The notes under the pieces: generated by a model
Databases searched by the model: none
Seen by the model: only the letters and a program-made list of their open reading frames with translations
Told to the model about the DNA's origin: nothing
Shown: piece by piece, positions 27,891-37,022 of the stretch
Position numbering within the stretch: the stretch's first letter is position 1
Layout of the letters: each line of letters begins with the position of its first letter
NCBI RefSeq assembly: GCF_937129525.1
Contig: NZ_CAKZNK010000143.1
Coordinates: 1 to 64,000 of the forward strand
Origin: an uncultured Chloroflexus sp.
GTDB lineage: Bacteria > Chloroflexota > Chloroflexia > Chloroflexales > Chloroflexaceae
Length of the DNA: 64,000 nucleotides
Reading direction: 5' to 3'
Made by a program: the position numbers and the translations under genes

Positions 27891-28916
27891 CTACCCATTG
27901 AGCGACGCCGTGAGATGCCTCCAGAAGGTATCACGTTCACCGGGAACAAACGGCATGTAGAGCGCCACTCGATCGAGCAAGCCTTCGTAGCGTTCACGCA
28001 AAGCATCCGGCAGGTCAGCCGGATCGGCTTCAACGGCAAAGGTTTCCACCATCGTTTCGTCGATCAGACCAGGCATCTCGGCCCACCGCTGCTGCGCGGC
28101 AAGACGCGATAACGCTTCACCAACCTCCTCCCAGCCGTGGCAGGCCAGCACAGCGCGGTATGTCGGCGTAGAGGCGTAGAACGCGATCTGCTGACGAACG
28201 AACGAACGCATGTGCGCCCGTTCAGCCGGGTCGTTGCCGGTAATCACCAGTGCGCTGCCGGCAATAGCGCAGGCTGCCGGATCACGCCCGACAGCCGTTG
28301 CGCCAGCAGCAATCTGTGGCCGTAACACATCACGCAAATAGCGCGCGCTCGTCAGCGGATGAGCGTGAAACCCATCACAAACTTCACCGGCCAGATGCGC
28401 GAGGCCGGTATTCACCCCGGCAATGTAGATCGGGATGTCAGGATGCGCGATTGGACCAGGACTGAAAAACGGGGTCATCAGGGTATGCTGATAGTACTGG
28501 CCGCGATAATCGAGCTTGCCACCGGTCTGCCAGCATTGCCAGATCGCGCGCAATGCGCCGATATAATCACGTAACCGACCCACTGGCGAATCCCAGACGC
28601 AGCTAAAGCGGCGCTCGATGTGGGCTTTGACCTGCGTTCCCAGGCCGAGCACAAATCGGCCACCACTGAAACCGGCCAGATCCCAGGCGATCTGCGCCGT
28701 CACCATTGGACTGCGCGGAAAGGCAATTGCAACGGCTGTGCCCAACGTCAGCCGCCGGGTATGTTCGGCAGCGATTGCCATGGCCAGAAACGGGTTGTGG
28801 GCAGTTTCGGGCGCCCACAGCGCAGCAAAACCGATTGCTTCGGCGGCTTGCGCCACGGCAGCAGCGTGCGGCAACGGGTTGGCATTGACTTGAAAAGCGG
28901 CATCGAGCAGAAGCAT
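27891..28916 (-). CDS. F420-dependent LLM-class oxidoreductase
   Basis: 341 residues of the luciferase-like monooxygenase TIM barrel. Typical pieces: FAALWAPETAHNPFLAMAIAAEHT, TLGTAVAIAFPRSPMVTAQIAWDLAGFSGGRFVLGLG and QVKAHIERRF. This pattern matches the TIGR03617-type, F420-binding branch rather than bacterial luciferase. The substrate is not known. Upstream gene of a two-gene unit with the aminotransferase. Confidence 0.85.
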   Translation of the reverse strand: MLLLDAAFQVNANPLPHAAAVAQAAEAIGFAALWAPETAHNPFLAMAIAAEHTRRLTLGTAVAIAFPRSPMVTAQIAWDLAGFSGGRFVLGLGTQVKAHIERRFSCVWDSPVGRLRDYIGALRAIWQCWQTGGKLDYRGQYYQHTLMTPFFSPGPIAHPDIPIYIAGVNTGLAHLAGEVCDGFHAHPLTSARYLRDVLRPQIAAGATAVGRDPAACAIAGSALVITGNDPAERAHMRSFVRQQIAFYASTPTYRAVLACHGWEEVGEALSRLAAQQRWAEMPGLIDETMVETFAVEADPADLPDALRERYEGLLDRVALYMPFVPGERDTFWRHLTASLNG

Positions 28917-28962
28917 GACAGGTTCTCCATTGAAGAATGCACCATTGCGCGACTATCGGCAA

Positions 28963-29583
28963 TTACGGTCGAAACCGGTGAAGCAGCGCCATCAATCGAT
29001 CATAGTCGTCTTTGAGCAGACGGGCCAACTCGCGCCCTACCCGCACCAGATACGCTGGCCCATCGCGACGCGCAGCGGCGAGAGCGCGCACACTTGCCGC
29101 CAGCAATTCATCGTTCGGTATGCCAGGCGCCAGCAGCACGGTACGGAGAAACTCAAGCTGGTCACTGAATGTTACCAGTTCCGCTGGCGCACAACCATAG
29201 ACCGAATAGTGAACCGGAGGCGGCTGCGGTGGCAGGCGCTGGAGCAGGCGACCATCGCTTATATAGCCAACGGTCAACACGGCAAACTCGGTTTGCAATA
29301 CCTCACCGAGATCGGGATGTTCACGGTAGATTTGTTCATCATACAGATTGCGCCCACTGTACGCGCGCCCGCGCACAATTGCCCGCCCTCCCGGTTCACG
29401 ACTCCCGGTATGAATATCGTAAACCAGGCCGTAGACTCGCAAGGCCGGATCGGGGGTGGTTGCCTGCACCAGCGCACCAAACGGCGGCGATGCCAGCAAC
29501 TCGTAGGTTGCCGCAACAAACATGGTTGTCGATGACTCGATTATTTCACCGATCCGGTCATTGGGCGATGTTGTCATCATCAT
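28963..29583 (-). CDS. HAS-barrel domain protein, partner of NurA
   Basis: 206 residues, no membrane segment. The N-terminal half (DRIGEIIESSTTMFVAATYEL, then APPFGALVQA, YGLVYDIHTGS) fits the HAS-barrel, the beta-barrel domain found in HerA helicases and freestanding relatives that sit beside NurA. The C-terminal 70 residues are helical. Its ATG follows the NurA stop with no gap, so the two are coupled. Function is probably in DNA end processing; this rests on gene pairing. Confidence 0.68.
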   Translation of the reverse strand: MMMTTSPNDRIGEIIESSTTMFVAATYELLASPPFGALVQATTPDPALRVYGLVYDIHTGSREPGGRAIVRGRAYSGRNLYDEQIYREHPDLGEVLQTEFAVLTVGYISDGRLLQRLPPQPPPVHYSVYGCAPAELVTFSDQLEFLRTVLLAPGIPNDELLAASVRALAAARRDGPAYLVRVGRELARLLKDDYDRLMALLHRFRP

Positions 29584-30795
29584 TCATCCCTGCACAAACT
29601 GCTTGCTTTCGCGTTTGGCCGAAACACCGGCAGGCGCACCGGCCCGCCGCAGCGCTCCGGCCACCATCTGCTCGAACACCCGCCGTTCGGCGCTGCGGAT
29701 GACTGCCTGCTCATGCGCGCGCTGCAATGCGACCGGGTAACCCTGCCCACGCGCAGCCTGGTCGTAGACCAGCGCATGCACCTGATCAACCGCTTTCGGT
29801 CTTGCCGCCACCCAGGCCGGCACCTCAATCCGGACAAGCTCACGTCCAACCCGCACAAAAAAGAAGTGGATCTGGTGATGATCGTACCCGATAACACTGA
29901 TCCGGCTCAGGGAACGAAAGATCGGGCTACGCTGACCATCCGCCAGACGCGGCAGGAAGAGATCGGCATCAATCAAATCGTGACAGATCATACACGAGGG
30001 TTGTCGGTTGTTCTTCACATCACTGCACTGCGCGCAATTGGCCCCGCGCCGACTTGTTACCTGCACGTCAGGACAAAACATCAACCGCATCAAGCCCATG
30101 ACCTCTGGCGAGCGACTGCGGCTAATGTACGATGCAACCGGAATTTCGAGTAGGCGCATCTTCTCCAGATATGCCAGATACGGTTGGAGAAAATGATCGC
30201 GCACTTTGCCATCGACATTCGCCAGCGCCCAACGAATGAGTGTGCCATCCTGCAAGGCTAACCGCGGGATCGATACATCGGTCAGACAGCGTTCTGCCAA
30301 TGCGCCTAACGCCAAACCCTCTTCGACATCGCGCCGCACACTCAGCACAGTGCCTTCTATCGGAATCCGCCGGGTTCCGTCATGCACGAACAGATCGGCT
30401 TCGGCAAAGTAGAGACGAGGTGACGACTCGAGGATTGCTGCCGTCTGCTGGCCGTAGCGAATGTAGACCTGACCGATGTTGATCAGGTAGCAACTGACCT
30501 CGCCGTGGCGATCGACATCAATATGTGAACCATCGGTAGCAGCGATTGCGTAATCGGTTGGCAGTTCTGGCAGATTCCCCACAGTATCGAGTGGCTCAAC
30601 CGGTTCGGCCAGCAGCCAGTTGGCGGTTGGCGCACTGAGCTGCACAGCGATAACCCAATGCTCTTCATTGCCCGTTTCGGCCAGATACTTCTGGCTGACC
30701 ATAGCAATCTGCGCATCGCGCCGGGAAACCTCTTGGGCAACCGTCTGGCTCATACGCCGCACCTGTTCGCCCAGTGCCGCAAGATTGAGACCCAT
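29584..30795 (-). CDS. nurA: NurA-domain nuclease with an internal CxxC pair
   Basis: 403 residues. The RNase H-like NurA core is marked by AATDGSHID (Asp88) and LQDGTLIRW (Asp183), the metal-binding acids, and by SYISRSRS near 222-229. Between about 241 and 271 the protein carries Cys241, a CAQC pair (254/257) and a CMIC pair (268/271), which should bind zinc. NurA works with HerA as a 5'-end resection nuclease. The start at 30795 is chosen for AAGGAG; a longer N-terminal extension is rejected. HerA is absent from the window. Confidence 0.82.
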   Translation of the reverse strand: MGLNLAALGEQVRRMSQTVAQEVSRRDAQIAMVSQKYLAETGNEEHWVIAVQLSAPTANWLLAEPVEPLDTVGNLPELPTDYAIAATDGSHIDVDRHGEVSCYLINIGQVYIRYGQQTAAILESSPRLYFAEADLFVHDGTRRIPIEGTVLSVRRDVEEGLALGALAERCLTDVSIPRLALQDGTLIRWALANVDGKVRDHFLQPYLAYLEKMRLLEIPVASYISRSRSPEVMGLMRLMFCPDVQVTSRRGANCAQCSDVKNNRQPSCMICHDLIDADLFLPRLADGQRSPIFRSLSRISVIGYDHHQIHFFFVRVGRELVRIEVPAWVAARPKAVDQVHALVYDQAARGQGYPVALQRAHEQAVIRSAERRVFEQMVAGALRRAGAPAGVSAKRESKQFVQG

Positions 30796-30998
30796 GCCAG
30801 CTCCTTCGCTCACCTGTTCGTATCGTTCAGCATAGACGATTCGCCGCTGCCTGTCAATGATACCCGACCGATCACACAAAAACGACGTTGATCGGATACT
30901 TGCGCCAGCCAATAGCAATGGTATGATGGATTGACCAGGCAGACCGCAGGCTAGTGTGCTGTGCGCCCATCGCGCCTCAGCAACGTGAAGAGTTGACT

Positions 30999-32315
30999 AT
31001 GCCCATAACAACATATCAGGAAGCCCTTGACTACATCTACAGCTTCATCGATCCGACCCGCCAGGGTTCGCCCGATCCGGCGATTGCAGCGCGCGGATTG
31101 GCCCGGATCACGGCGTTACTGGCCGATGCTGGCAACCCGCACCAACAACTGCGTGCCGTTGTTGTGGCCGGCACTAAAGGTAAGGGTAGCACCTGCGCCA
31201 TGATTGAAGCAATGGCGCGCGCTGCCGGATTGAAAGTAGGGTTGTGGACATCGCCGCATCTCAGCTCGTACCGTGAGCGCATCCAGATCGACCGCGAGCC
31301 GATCACACAACCAACCCTGATCGAGCTGGTCAACACTGTGCAGCCGGTTGTCGAGGCATTTGACGTTGCCACCTATGGCCGACCGAGTACTTTCGATATC
31401 GGCTTTGTGATAGCGATGCGCCACTTTGCCGATTCCATGGTTGATCTGGCCGTTGTGGAAGTTGGGCTTGGTGGACGCTACGACGCTGCGGCAACGATCA
31501 ATCCGCTGGTAGCAGTCATCTCGTCAATCAGTTTCGACCACATGGCGATCCTGGGGCCAACCCTGCGCGAGATCGCTTTCAACAAAGCCGGTATCATGCG
31601 AACCGGCAGACCCGCTATCACTGTTCCCCAACGCGCAGAAGCAGCGCAGGTTCTGGCTGCCGAGTCGCAGTCGGTCGGCGCACCGCTCTGGCTTGCCGCT
31701 GAAGCCGCTGTTGAACCGTGGCGCGCAACCGGTCAACCACTACGATATCCGGCGCAGCCGCAGCCGGGCAAACTGCGCGGCGCTTTCCAACGTGAAAATG
31801 CGCGTCTGGCAATGGGAACAGCCTTACTGTTGCGCCAGCAAGGGATCGCGATTGATGACACGGCCATTCGCCAGGGCCTGGCCGAAGCCTGGTGGCCAGG
31901 TCGTTTCGAGCTGATCGATGGCGCGCCACGCATCTTAATCGACGGCGCACACAACGGCGACTCGGCAGAGAAATTGTGGCAGGCAATCGCCGCCGAAGTG
32001 CCGCATCGCCGATGTATCCTCGTGCTTGGCACGTCACGCGACAAAGACATTGCTGCTATTGCCGCTGCGCTCGCGCCACATGCAGCACAGATCATTATTA
32101 CTCGTTCCAGCCATCCCAAAGCGATGGATCTCGATCGCATCGCCGCTGAAGTCGAACCCTACACCACTGCCCCGCTCCAGATTGTGCCGGTAGTGGCCGA
32201 AGCGCTGGCAGCAGCTCGCGCAATGGCCGGCCCCGAAGATCTCATCTGCGTTACCGGTTCACTCTTCGTGGCTGGCGCTGCCCGCGAGGCACTTGGTCTC
32301 GCTGTCGCCGATTAG
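30999..32315 (+). CDS. folC: FolC, folylpolyglutamate/dihydrofolate synthase
   Basis: 438 residues of the Mur-ligase family. The P-loop GTKGKGST is at 58-65, followed by LWTSPHLSSYRERIQ and VEVGLGGRYDAA, the FolC signature. The C-terminal domain has ILIDGAHNGDSAEKLWQAI and LVLGTSRDKDI. It adds glutamate to dihydropteroate/folates. The start is set at 30999, since the upstream 45 bases read as unrelated and overlap the divergent promoter area. Confidence 0.93.
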   Translation: MPITTYQEALDYIYSFIDPTRQGSPDPAIAARGLARITALLADAGNPHQQLRAVVVAGTKGKGSTCAMIEAMARAAGLKVGLWTSPHLSSYRERIQIDREPITQPTLIELVNTVQPVVEAFDVATYGRPSTFDIGFVIAMRHFADSMVDLAVVEVGLGGRYDAAATINPLVAVISSISFDHMAILGPTLREIAFNKAGIMRTGRPAITVPQRAEAAQVLAAESQSVGAPLWLAAEAAVEPWRATGQPLRYPAQPQPGKLRGAFQRENARLAMGTALLLRQQGIAIDDTAIRQGLAEAWWPGRFELIDGAPRILIDGAHNGDSAEKLWQAIAAEVPHRRCILVLGTSRDKDIAAIAAALAPHAAQIIITRSSHPKAMDLDRIAAEVEPYTTAPLQIVPVVAEALAAARAMAGPEDLICVTGSLFVAGAAREALGLAVAD

Positions 32316-32352
32316 CCACGTATAGGTATGGCGAACGCGCTGAGGAAGAGGG

Positions 32353-33141
32353 TCATGATGAAGCGCTTGTGTAGGCGCGCAGTCCAACACGCCAGAACAT
32401 TCGCGCTGCCAGCAGCGTTACACCGGCAATGAGCGGAGCCAGCGCCAGGTACAAGGGTTCCAGCAGACCGATCAGCGCTGCCGCTGGAAAAGTGGTGAGA
32501 AAGGCGATTGGGATGACAAAGGTAAGCACCAATCTGATGGCAGGGCTATAGGCAGAAACCGGAAAACGTCCGGTTTCATAGATGGCAGTCAGCAGTTCGG
32601 TCACATTCTCGACCTGCACCAGCCAAAAAGCAGTGGTCACAACCAGCATCCAGATCGAGTAAGCCGTCACCATACCGCAGGCCAGCAAGAAGAGGAAAGC
32701 GAGCAGTTGGGCCGGAGTGGGCCATATCTGACCCAACCAGAGACCATAGCCGATCAAGCCAAATCCAACCAGCAAATCAGGAATTGTCAGCAGATTAATC
32801 TGGCGCAATGAAGCCATAAACTGGCTATCAACCGGCTTGACCAGCACAAAGTCGAGCGTTCCCTTTTGAATATGCTCAACAATGCGAGTAATGTTCGGGC
32901 GCATGATGCCGTCGATCAAGCCTTCAAAGATGCGAAACAGGCCAACCACCAGCAGCGCCTGAGGCAGCGTCCAACCGCCGAGAGTGCCGCTAAACTGAAA
33001 GAAGACCAGGGTTCCAAGCACACCCCACAGCAACCAGAGCGTGCTTTGCAGAAGAGAGGTCAGAAAGTTGACCCGATACTCAAGCGCAATCAGGAAACTG
33101 TTGTGAGCGAATAACGCGAAGAGACGAAGATAGCGAAGCAT
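32353..33141 (-). CDS. ABC-2 type transporter permease (DUF990-like), isolated
   Basis: 262 residues with six hydrophobic segments and the stretch GLIDGIMRPNITRIVEHIQKGTLDFVLVKPVDSQF, typical of the COG4587/COG3694 permeases. These usually come as a pair of permeases with one ATPase to export an unknown substrate; here neither the partner permease nor an ATPase is adjacent. ATG 33141 gives a normal start (MLRYLRLF); the longer start is rejected. Confidence 0.82.
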   Translation of the reverse strand: MLRYLRLFALFAHNSFLIALEYRVNFLTSLLQSTLWLLWGVLGTLVFFQFSGTLGGWTLPQALLVVGLFRIFEGLIDGIMRPNITRIVEHIQKGTLDFVLVKPVDSQFMASLRQINLLTIPDLLVGFGLIGYGLWLGQIWPTPAQLLAFLFLLACGMVTAYSIWMLVVTTAFWLVQVENVTELLTAIYETGRFPVSAYSPAIRLVLTFVIPIAFLTTFPAAALIGLLEPLYLALAPLIAGVTLLAARMFWRVGLRAYTSASS

Positions 33142-33513
33142 ATGGCGTTTCAAGATACTCTCGGCGCAATCAGGCAAACATACCTGTCACTCATTCGCGA
33201 TAGAACAGACAGAACAAAACTGACTTGATCGCCAATCATTACCTGCCGGTGGGATAACGCGATTACCACACGTCAGCATCATTCACACGATCATACACCC
33301 ATCGACACTTCAGATTGGAACCGGCTGAGCGCGCCAGTCAACCTGTGCATTACTGCTGGCGAAGTGTATTGGACCTGGATAACAACACCTTACCAGCCAC
33401 CTGTCCTTTTTCTACCAGGCTATATCGACAAATCAAGGGCGAGAGTAACGCAGCCTCAGCCTCGTTACTCTCGCCCGGAGTGACTTGCGCGCAACCGGCA
33501 TCACTGCCCCATT
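33142..33513. other. Intergenic region with hflX terminator
   Basis: About 370 bases with no gene. It contains the hairpin described separately; nothing else was recognised. Confidence 0.6.
33437..33476 (-). terminator. 14-bp hairpin after hflX
   Basis: GGGCGAGAGTAACG (33437-33450) pairs perfectly with CGTTACTCTCGCCC (33463-33476) around 12 bases. It lies 38 bases after the hflX stop on the minus strand, followed by TTGATTTG. Confidence 0.65.
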
Positions 33514-34893
33514 TCAAGCCCTGGCAAAGCGCGCAAATTGCGGGGCCAGCGCCGACGGCAACCGACCGATGATATGCGCGCCTTCGTTGACAAACTCCTC
33601 TAGCTCGATCACACCACGTTGCCGCCAGAGCGCAACCAGATCGTTGCGCTGGTATGGAATAAAGGCTTCAACCCTGACCATACGCTGCGCCAGCGTCGCC
33701 ACGATCCGCTCTCCGAGAGTCTGCAAGCCCCAACCCTGCTGCGCAGAGACAGCAACAATATCACCAGGCAGACCCATCTCGGCAGCGATCTGATCGATTT
33801 CCTCGGCGGTAGCACCTTCCAGCAGATCGATCTTGTTGAGCACGGTCAGAATAGGCTTCTTATCAACACCCAGCTCGCGTAACGTCTGCTCAACCGTTTG
33901 CGCATGCTCTTGCGCATTGCGATGGGTCACATCAACAACGTGCAACAACAGATCGGCTTCCTCGATCTCTTCGAGTGTCGCCCGGAACGCGGCAATAAGC
34001 TTCGGTGGCAGCTTCTGAATAAATCCGACCGTATCGGTCATCAGAGCCATGATATTGCCGGGCAACAAAACCTGCCGCGTCGTCGGATCGAGGGTAGCAA
34101 ACAGCTTATCCTCGGCCAGCACATCAGCGCCGGTCATTGCATTGAGCAGCGTACTCTTACCGGCGTTGGTATAGCCGACCAGAGCAATAATCGGCACCCC
34201 ATTCTGACGCCGCCGCTGCCGATACAATTCACGATGACGGTGAACGTCGGCCAACTGCTCTTTGAGCCAGGCAATACGACGCTCAATCAAGCGACGGTCA
34301 ATTTCTAGCTGCGTCTCACCCGGACCGCGCAGACCAACCACTCCACCCGCCGACGTGCCGCCACCGGTGCCGGCCTGCCGTTCGAGGTGTGTCCATTGCC
34401 GACGCAAGCGAGGCAACAGATACTGGTATTGAGCCAGTTCAACCTGCAAACGCCCCTCGTGGGTGCGGGCATGACGGGCGAAGATGTCGAGGATCAGCGT
34501 TGTGCGGTCGATAACTTGCGTCTGCAATTCCTCTTCAAGATTGCGAGTCTGCGCCGGACTCAGTTCATCATCGAACACGATCAGGTCAGCCTGCGTCTGC
34601 TCACGCAGCGCAGCAACTTCTTTCACCTTACCCGGTCCGATAAAAAACTTGGGTTGCGGTTCCGGCAGACGCTGGAAGATGCGTCCTACCACCTCGAGAT
34701 CGGCTGTCCTGGCGAGAAGAGTCAATTCGTCAAGCGAATCCTCTACAGGCCAGGGACTGCGCATACTGGCAATTTCGGCGCCAACCAGAAGCGCGCGCCG
34801 GCGTGGGGTTGCAGTTGGATAGAGTCGTTTGCCGTCGTGAGTGCGAATCTCGTTAATAGGTGTCTCCTTTGACTGTAAAAGCACTGATGTCAT
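33514..34893 (-). CDS. hflX: HflX GTPase
   Basis: 459 residues. The N-terminal HflX domain includes LEVVGRIFQRLPEPQPKFFIG and DLIVFDDELSPAQTRNLEEEL. The glycine-rich linker GGGTSAGGVVGLRGPGETQLE, a coiled region RRIAWLKEQLADVHRHRELY, then the GTPase with G1 GYTNAGKSTLLNA, G3 DTVGFI and G4 NKID. It is a 50S-associated GTPase that splits or rescues ribosomes under stress. Normal length. Confidence 0.95.
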   Translation of the reverse strand: MTSVLLQSKETPINEIRTHDGKRLYPTATPRRRALLVGAEIASMRSPWPVEDSLDELTLLARTADLEVVGRIFQRLPEPQPKFFIGPGKVKEVAALREQTQADLIVFDDELSPAQTRNLEEELQTQVIDRTTLILDIFARHARTHEGRLQVELAQYQYLLPRLRRQWTHLERQAGTGGGTSAGGVVGLRGPGETQLEIDRRLIERRIAWLKEQLADVHRHRELYRQRRRQNGVPIIALVGYTNAGKSTLLNAMTGADVLAEDKLFATLDPTTRQVLLPGNIMALMTDTVGFIQKLPPKLIAAFRATLEEIEEADLLLHVVDVTHRNAQEHAQTVEQTLRELGVDKKPILTVLNKIDLLEGATAEEIDQIAAEMGLPGDIVAVSAQQGWGLQTLGERIVATLAQRMVRVEAFIPYQRNDLVALWRQRGVIELEEFVNEGAHIIGRLPSALAPQFARFARA

Positions 34894-34983
34894 CCTTAGC
34901 CTCTATTGTAGCACTGTCGTCCCGCCACTTCAAGCCGGTGACAGGACAGTAGTCGAGCGACAACCAGCGGTAATTGTTATTTT

Positions 34984-35011
34984 TTGCACAATTCCCGGTG
35001 TCTCATATACA
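34984..35011 (+). promoter_or_regulatory. Promoter for the 56-aa ORF
   Basis: TTGCAC (34984-34989), 16 bases, TATACA (35006-35011). Start codon of the small ORF is at 35106. Confidence 0.6.
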
Positions 35012-35105
35012 CTACGAACAGTGGCGGGCAAAAGTTGCATTGAGACCGCCACTCGACGCGAGACAGCGTCGTCAAAGCGTCGCTCAATGACAGAGGAGGT
35101 CGGTC

Positions 35106-35276
35106 ATGCATGACACGTGGCTTGAGTTGACGGCTGCCGAAGTGCATCAGCGCGATCTGATCCGCGATGCCGAACACGAGCGACTGGTGCGCGAAGCGCG
35201 TCGTCTCCGCCGCGCTCAATCGTGGTGGTACCGGTTGTGGCAACGCCTGTTTAATGTCCAACTGGTAAGTAAATAA
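35106..35276 (+). CDS. Small basic protein, 56 aa, unknown
   Basis: An ORF shorter than the usual cutoff, with a strong AGGAGG 6 bases before ATG and a promoter and terminator of its own. It has a highly charged helical middle (HERLVREARRLRRAQ) followed by WWYRLWQRLFN, an amphipathic, possibly membrane-binding end. No family is recognised. The complete transcription unit argues for a real gene. Confidence 0.65.
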   Translation: MHDTWLELTAAEVHQRDLIRDAEHERLVREARRLRRAQSWWYRLWQRLFNVQLVSK

Positions 35277-35317
35277 GATCGCGCCTGCGTAGCGCAAGAA
35301 CTGATGATACCAGCGAG

Positions 35318-35340
35318 AGGGCAGTTGAAACAACTGCCCT
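35318..35340. terminator. Bidirectional terminator hairpin
   Basis: AGGGCAGTTG and CAACTGCCCT are perfect arms around an AAA loop. It sits between the 56-aa ORF and the convergent glycosyltransferase. Confidence 0.75.
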
Positions 35341-35358
35341 ACGCTGTTTCATGCAACA

Positions 35359-36357
35359 TCATCCTACCATCGCCGCAAGCTGTTGCTGGCGGCGCAACAC
35401 CGCCAGTGGCCCATCAGGCAACTCGATCCAGCGCGCCAGTGCGGCCAGCGAGGCTGTGCGGCGCGCCTGAATCTGTCGGCGTTGCGCCAGCAGCGCCGGC
35501 CATTCAGCCAATGCCATGCAACGGCCAGCAATCATAGCCGGTTGCCGGTGTAACACCGCATACGCCAACGCCATTCCATCGTAGGCCAGGATCAGCGGCA
35601 GACACGAGGTCAGCAACGGTGTCGGTACGCAACGGATCAGCATCCGAATACGGTTGCGACCGAGCAGCCGCTGTTTCAAAGGGCTGAACATGCCGGCGGT
35701 TGCCGAATAGACGTGCCGCGCGCGCGCTTGCGGCGCCAGCACGCAATCCCAACCACGCAATTGCGCGCGCCATGCCAGATCGGCATCTTCCAGATAACTG
35801 AAAAAATCGGCAAAGTCGCCAATGTCGGCCAGCATCTCGCGTCGCATGAGCGTCAGGCCACCGCTTGCGCCGAACACCGGTAGCGGCTGCGACGGCAATG
35901 CTACCACCGGTAAACCGATGGCCCGGTCGGTCGCAATACCGTTGGCAAGAAACCGGATGCCCGCGCTGGCCACAAGCTCCGGTCGGCGACTGAAGGTCAG
36001 CACCCCCGCTGCCCAGCCGGCTGTCGGTCGCGCGCGCAACGCCTGCCACAACGCATCGACACACCCTGGTTCGGCCAGAGCATCATCGTTGATCAACATG
36101 ATGAGATCGCCGCGCGCGGCGGCAATACCGGCATTGACGCCACCGGCAAAACCAGTATTGCGCGACAGCTCGATCACATGCACCATTGGCATGAAAGCCC
36201 GCACCCATGCTGCCGCGCGATCGCGCGAGTGGTTATCGACCAGCACGATCTCATCATGGGCGGCAAGCTGTGACCGGATGGCGGTCAGACAGGCCGGCAG
36301 GAAGCGGAGGGCATGGTAGGTAGGGATGACAACTGAAATGGAGGGACGGTTTGCCAT
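35359..36357 (-). CDS. Family 2 glycosyltransferase
   Basis: 332 residues. It begins SISVVIPTYHALRFLPACL, followed by IVLVDNHSRDRAA and LIMLINDDALAEPGCVDAL, so the nucleotide-sugar site and metal-binding Asp pair are present. The C-terminal region holds SYLEDADLAWRAQLRGWDCV, the acceptor-side acid motif of rhamnosyl-transferase-like GT2 enzymes. No membrane segment. GAGGATG precedes ATG 36357; the longer reading upstream is rejected. Probably adds a sugar to a surface polysaccharide. Confidence 0.85.
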   Translation of the reverse strand: MANRPSISVVIPTYHALRFLPACLTAIRSQLAAHDEIVLVDNHSRDRAAAWVRAFMPMVHVIELSRNTGFAGGVNAGIAAARGDLIMLINDDALAEPGCVDALWQALRARPTAGWAAGVLTFSRRPELVASAGIRFLANGIATDRAIGLPVVALPSQPLPVFGASGGLTLMRREMLADIGDFADFFSYLEDADLAWRAQLRGWDCVLAPQARARHVYSATAGMFSPLKQRLLGRNRIRMLIRCVPTPLLTSCLPLILAYDGMALAYAVLHRQPAMIAGRCMALAEWPALLAQRRQIQARRTASLAALARWIELPDGPLAVLRRQQQLAAMVG

Positions 36358-36863
36358 AACATCCTCGCAGCAGGCTTCGCGCCAGAGCCATTGTAGCGTA
36401 TGATCTGCGCTACGATGCATCTTTGCCGTTCTCCTGCACGAGCATGCATATCCGAAACTCGCAGTATTGCCCATCCGGTCAGATTTCCCCGCTGCATGAA
36501 CGCTCGCTTCAGCAGACGGAATCAGCCCGGCGTGACCTTGAACGATAGCAGTAACTCTGCCTCAGGGCGGTGCGCACCGACTGCGGTGTCGCAGAATGAA
36601 TTCCCCGTGAATGCCACCTGATAATGCAGGCCTGAAACAATCCCCTTCACTTTGCCGAAACGATAACGATCACGCGCAAAGATGCCCGGCGCAGCGGCTC
36701 GCATGTCTCGCATGAAACGATAGTGACGAAAAAGCAAACAACGGCATCGAGAACATCTGGTTATGTCGAGCATGGAAGTGGCACAAGCGCCCAAAATGAT
36801 GTGAGCAGTTTCCACGGCTGGTTGCTGCGCCGGGTATGCGTTCAAAATCAACCGGCTATCTGC

Positions 36864-36892
36864 TTGACAATCAATCTGGAGGCTGATATATT
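36864..36892 (+). promoter_or_regulatory. Promoter of the gntR-sct-hyu operon
   Basis: TTGACA (36864-36869) and TATATT (36887-36892) separated by exactly 17 bases. It is one of the best consensus promoters in the window. The -10 box is part of the operator below. Confidence 0.85.
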
Positions 36893-36903
36893 GTATACAA
36901 TAT
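36888..36903. promoter_or_regulatory. GntR-type operator O1, ATATTGTATACAATAT
   Basis: A 16-base perfect palindrome with core TTGTATACAA, the form expected for FadR-branch GntR regulators. It overlaps the -10 box, so binding should block transcription of gntR itself and of the genes behind it. Confidence 0.75.
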
Positions 36904-37022
36904 CCTGAAAGAATAAGAACTATCATTTTCAGAAATATCTGGTTTATTGCTTCTCAGAAATCAATTATCTCATTTCTTCATTGGGAAGCGTTCCGTCACT
37001 TCAGGCAACTACAAGGTTTGCA

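Larger units (their letters stand above)
36358..37022. other. Intergenic region upstream of the catabolic operon
   Basis: About 660 bases. No convincing gene; a 134-codon minus-strand frame at 36522-36926 overlaps the gntR promoter and has an unusual composition, so I do not call it. The right end holds the gntR promoter and operator. Confidence 0.5.

Noticed and set aside
36522-36926. 134-codon minus-strand ORF
   Set aside because: It overlaps the gntR promoter, has no ribosome site and no recognisable domain.
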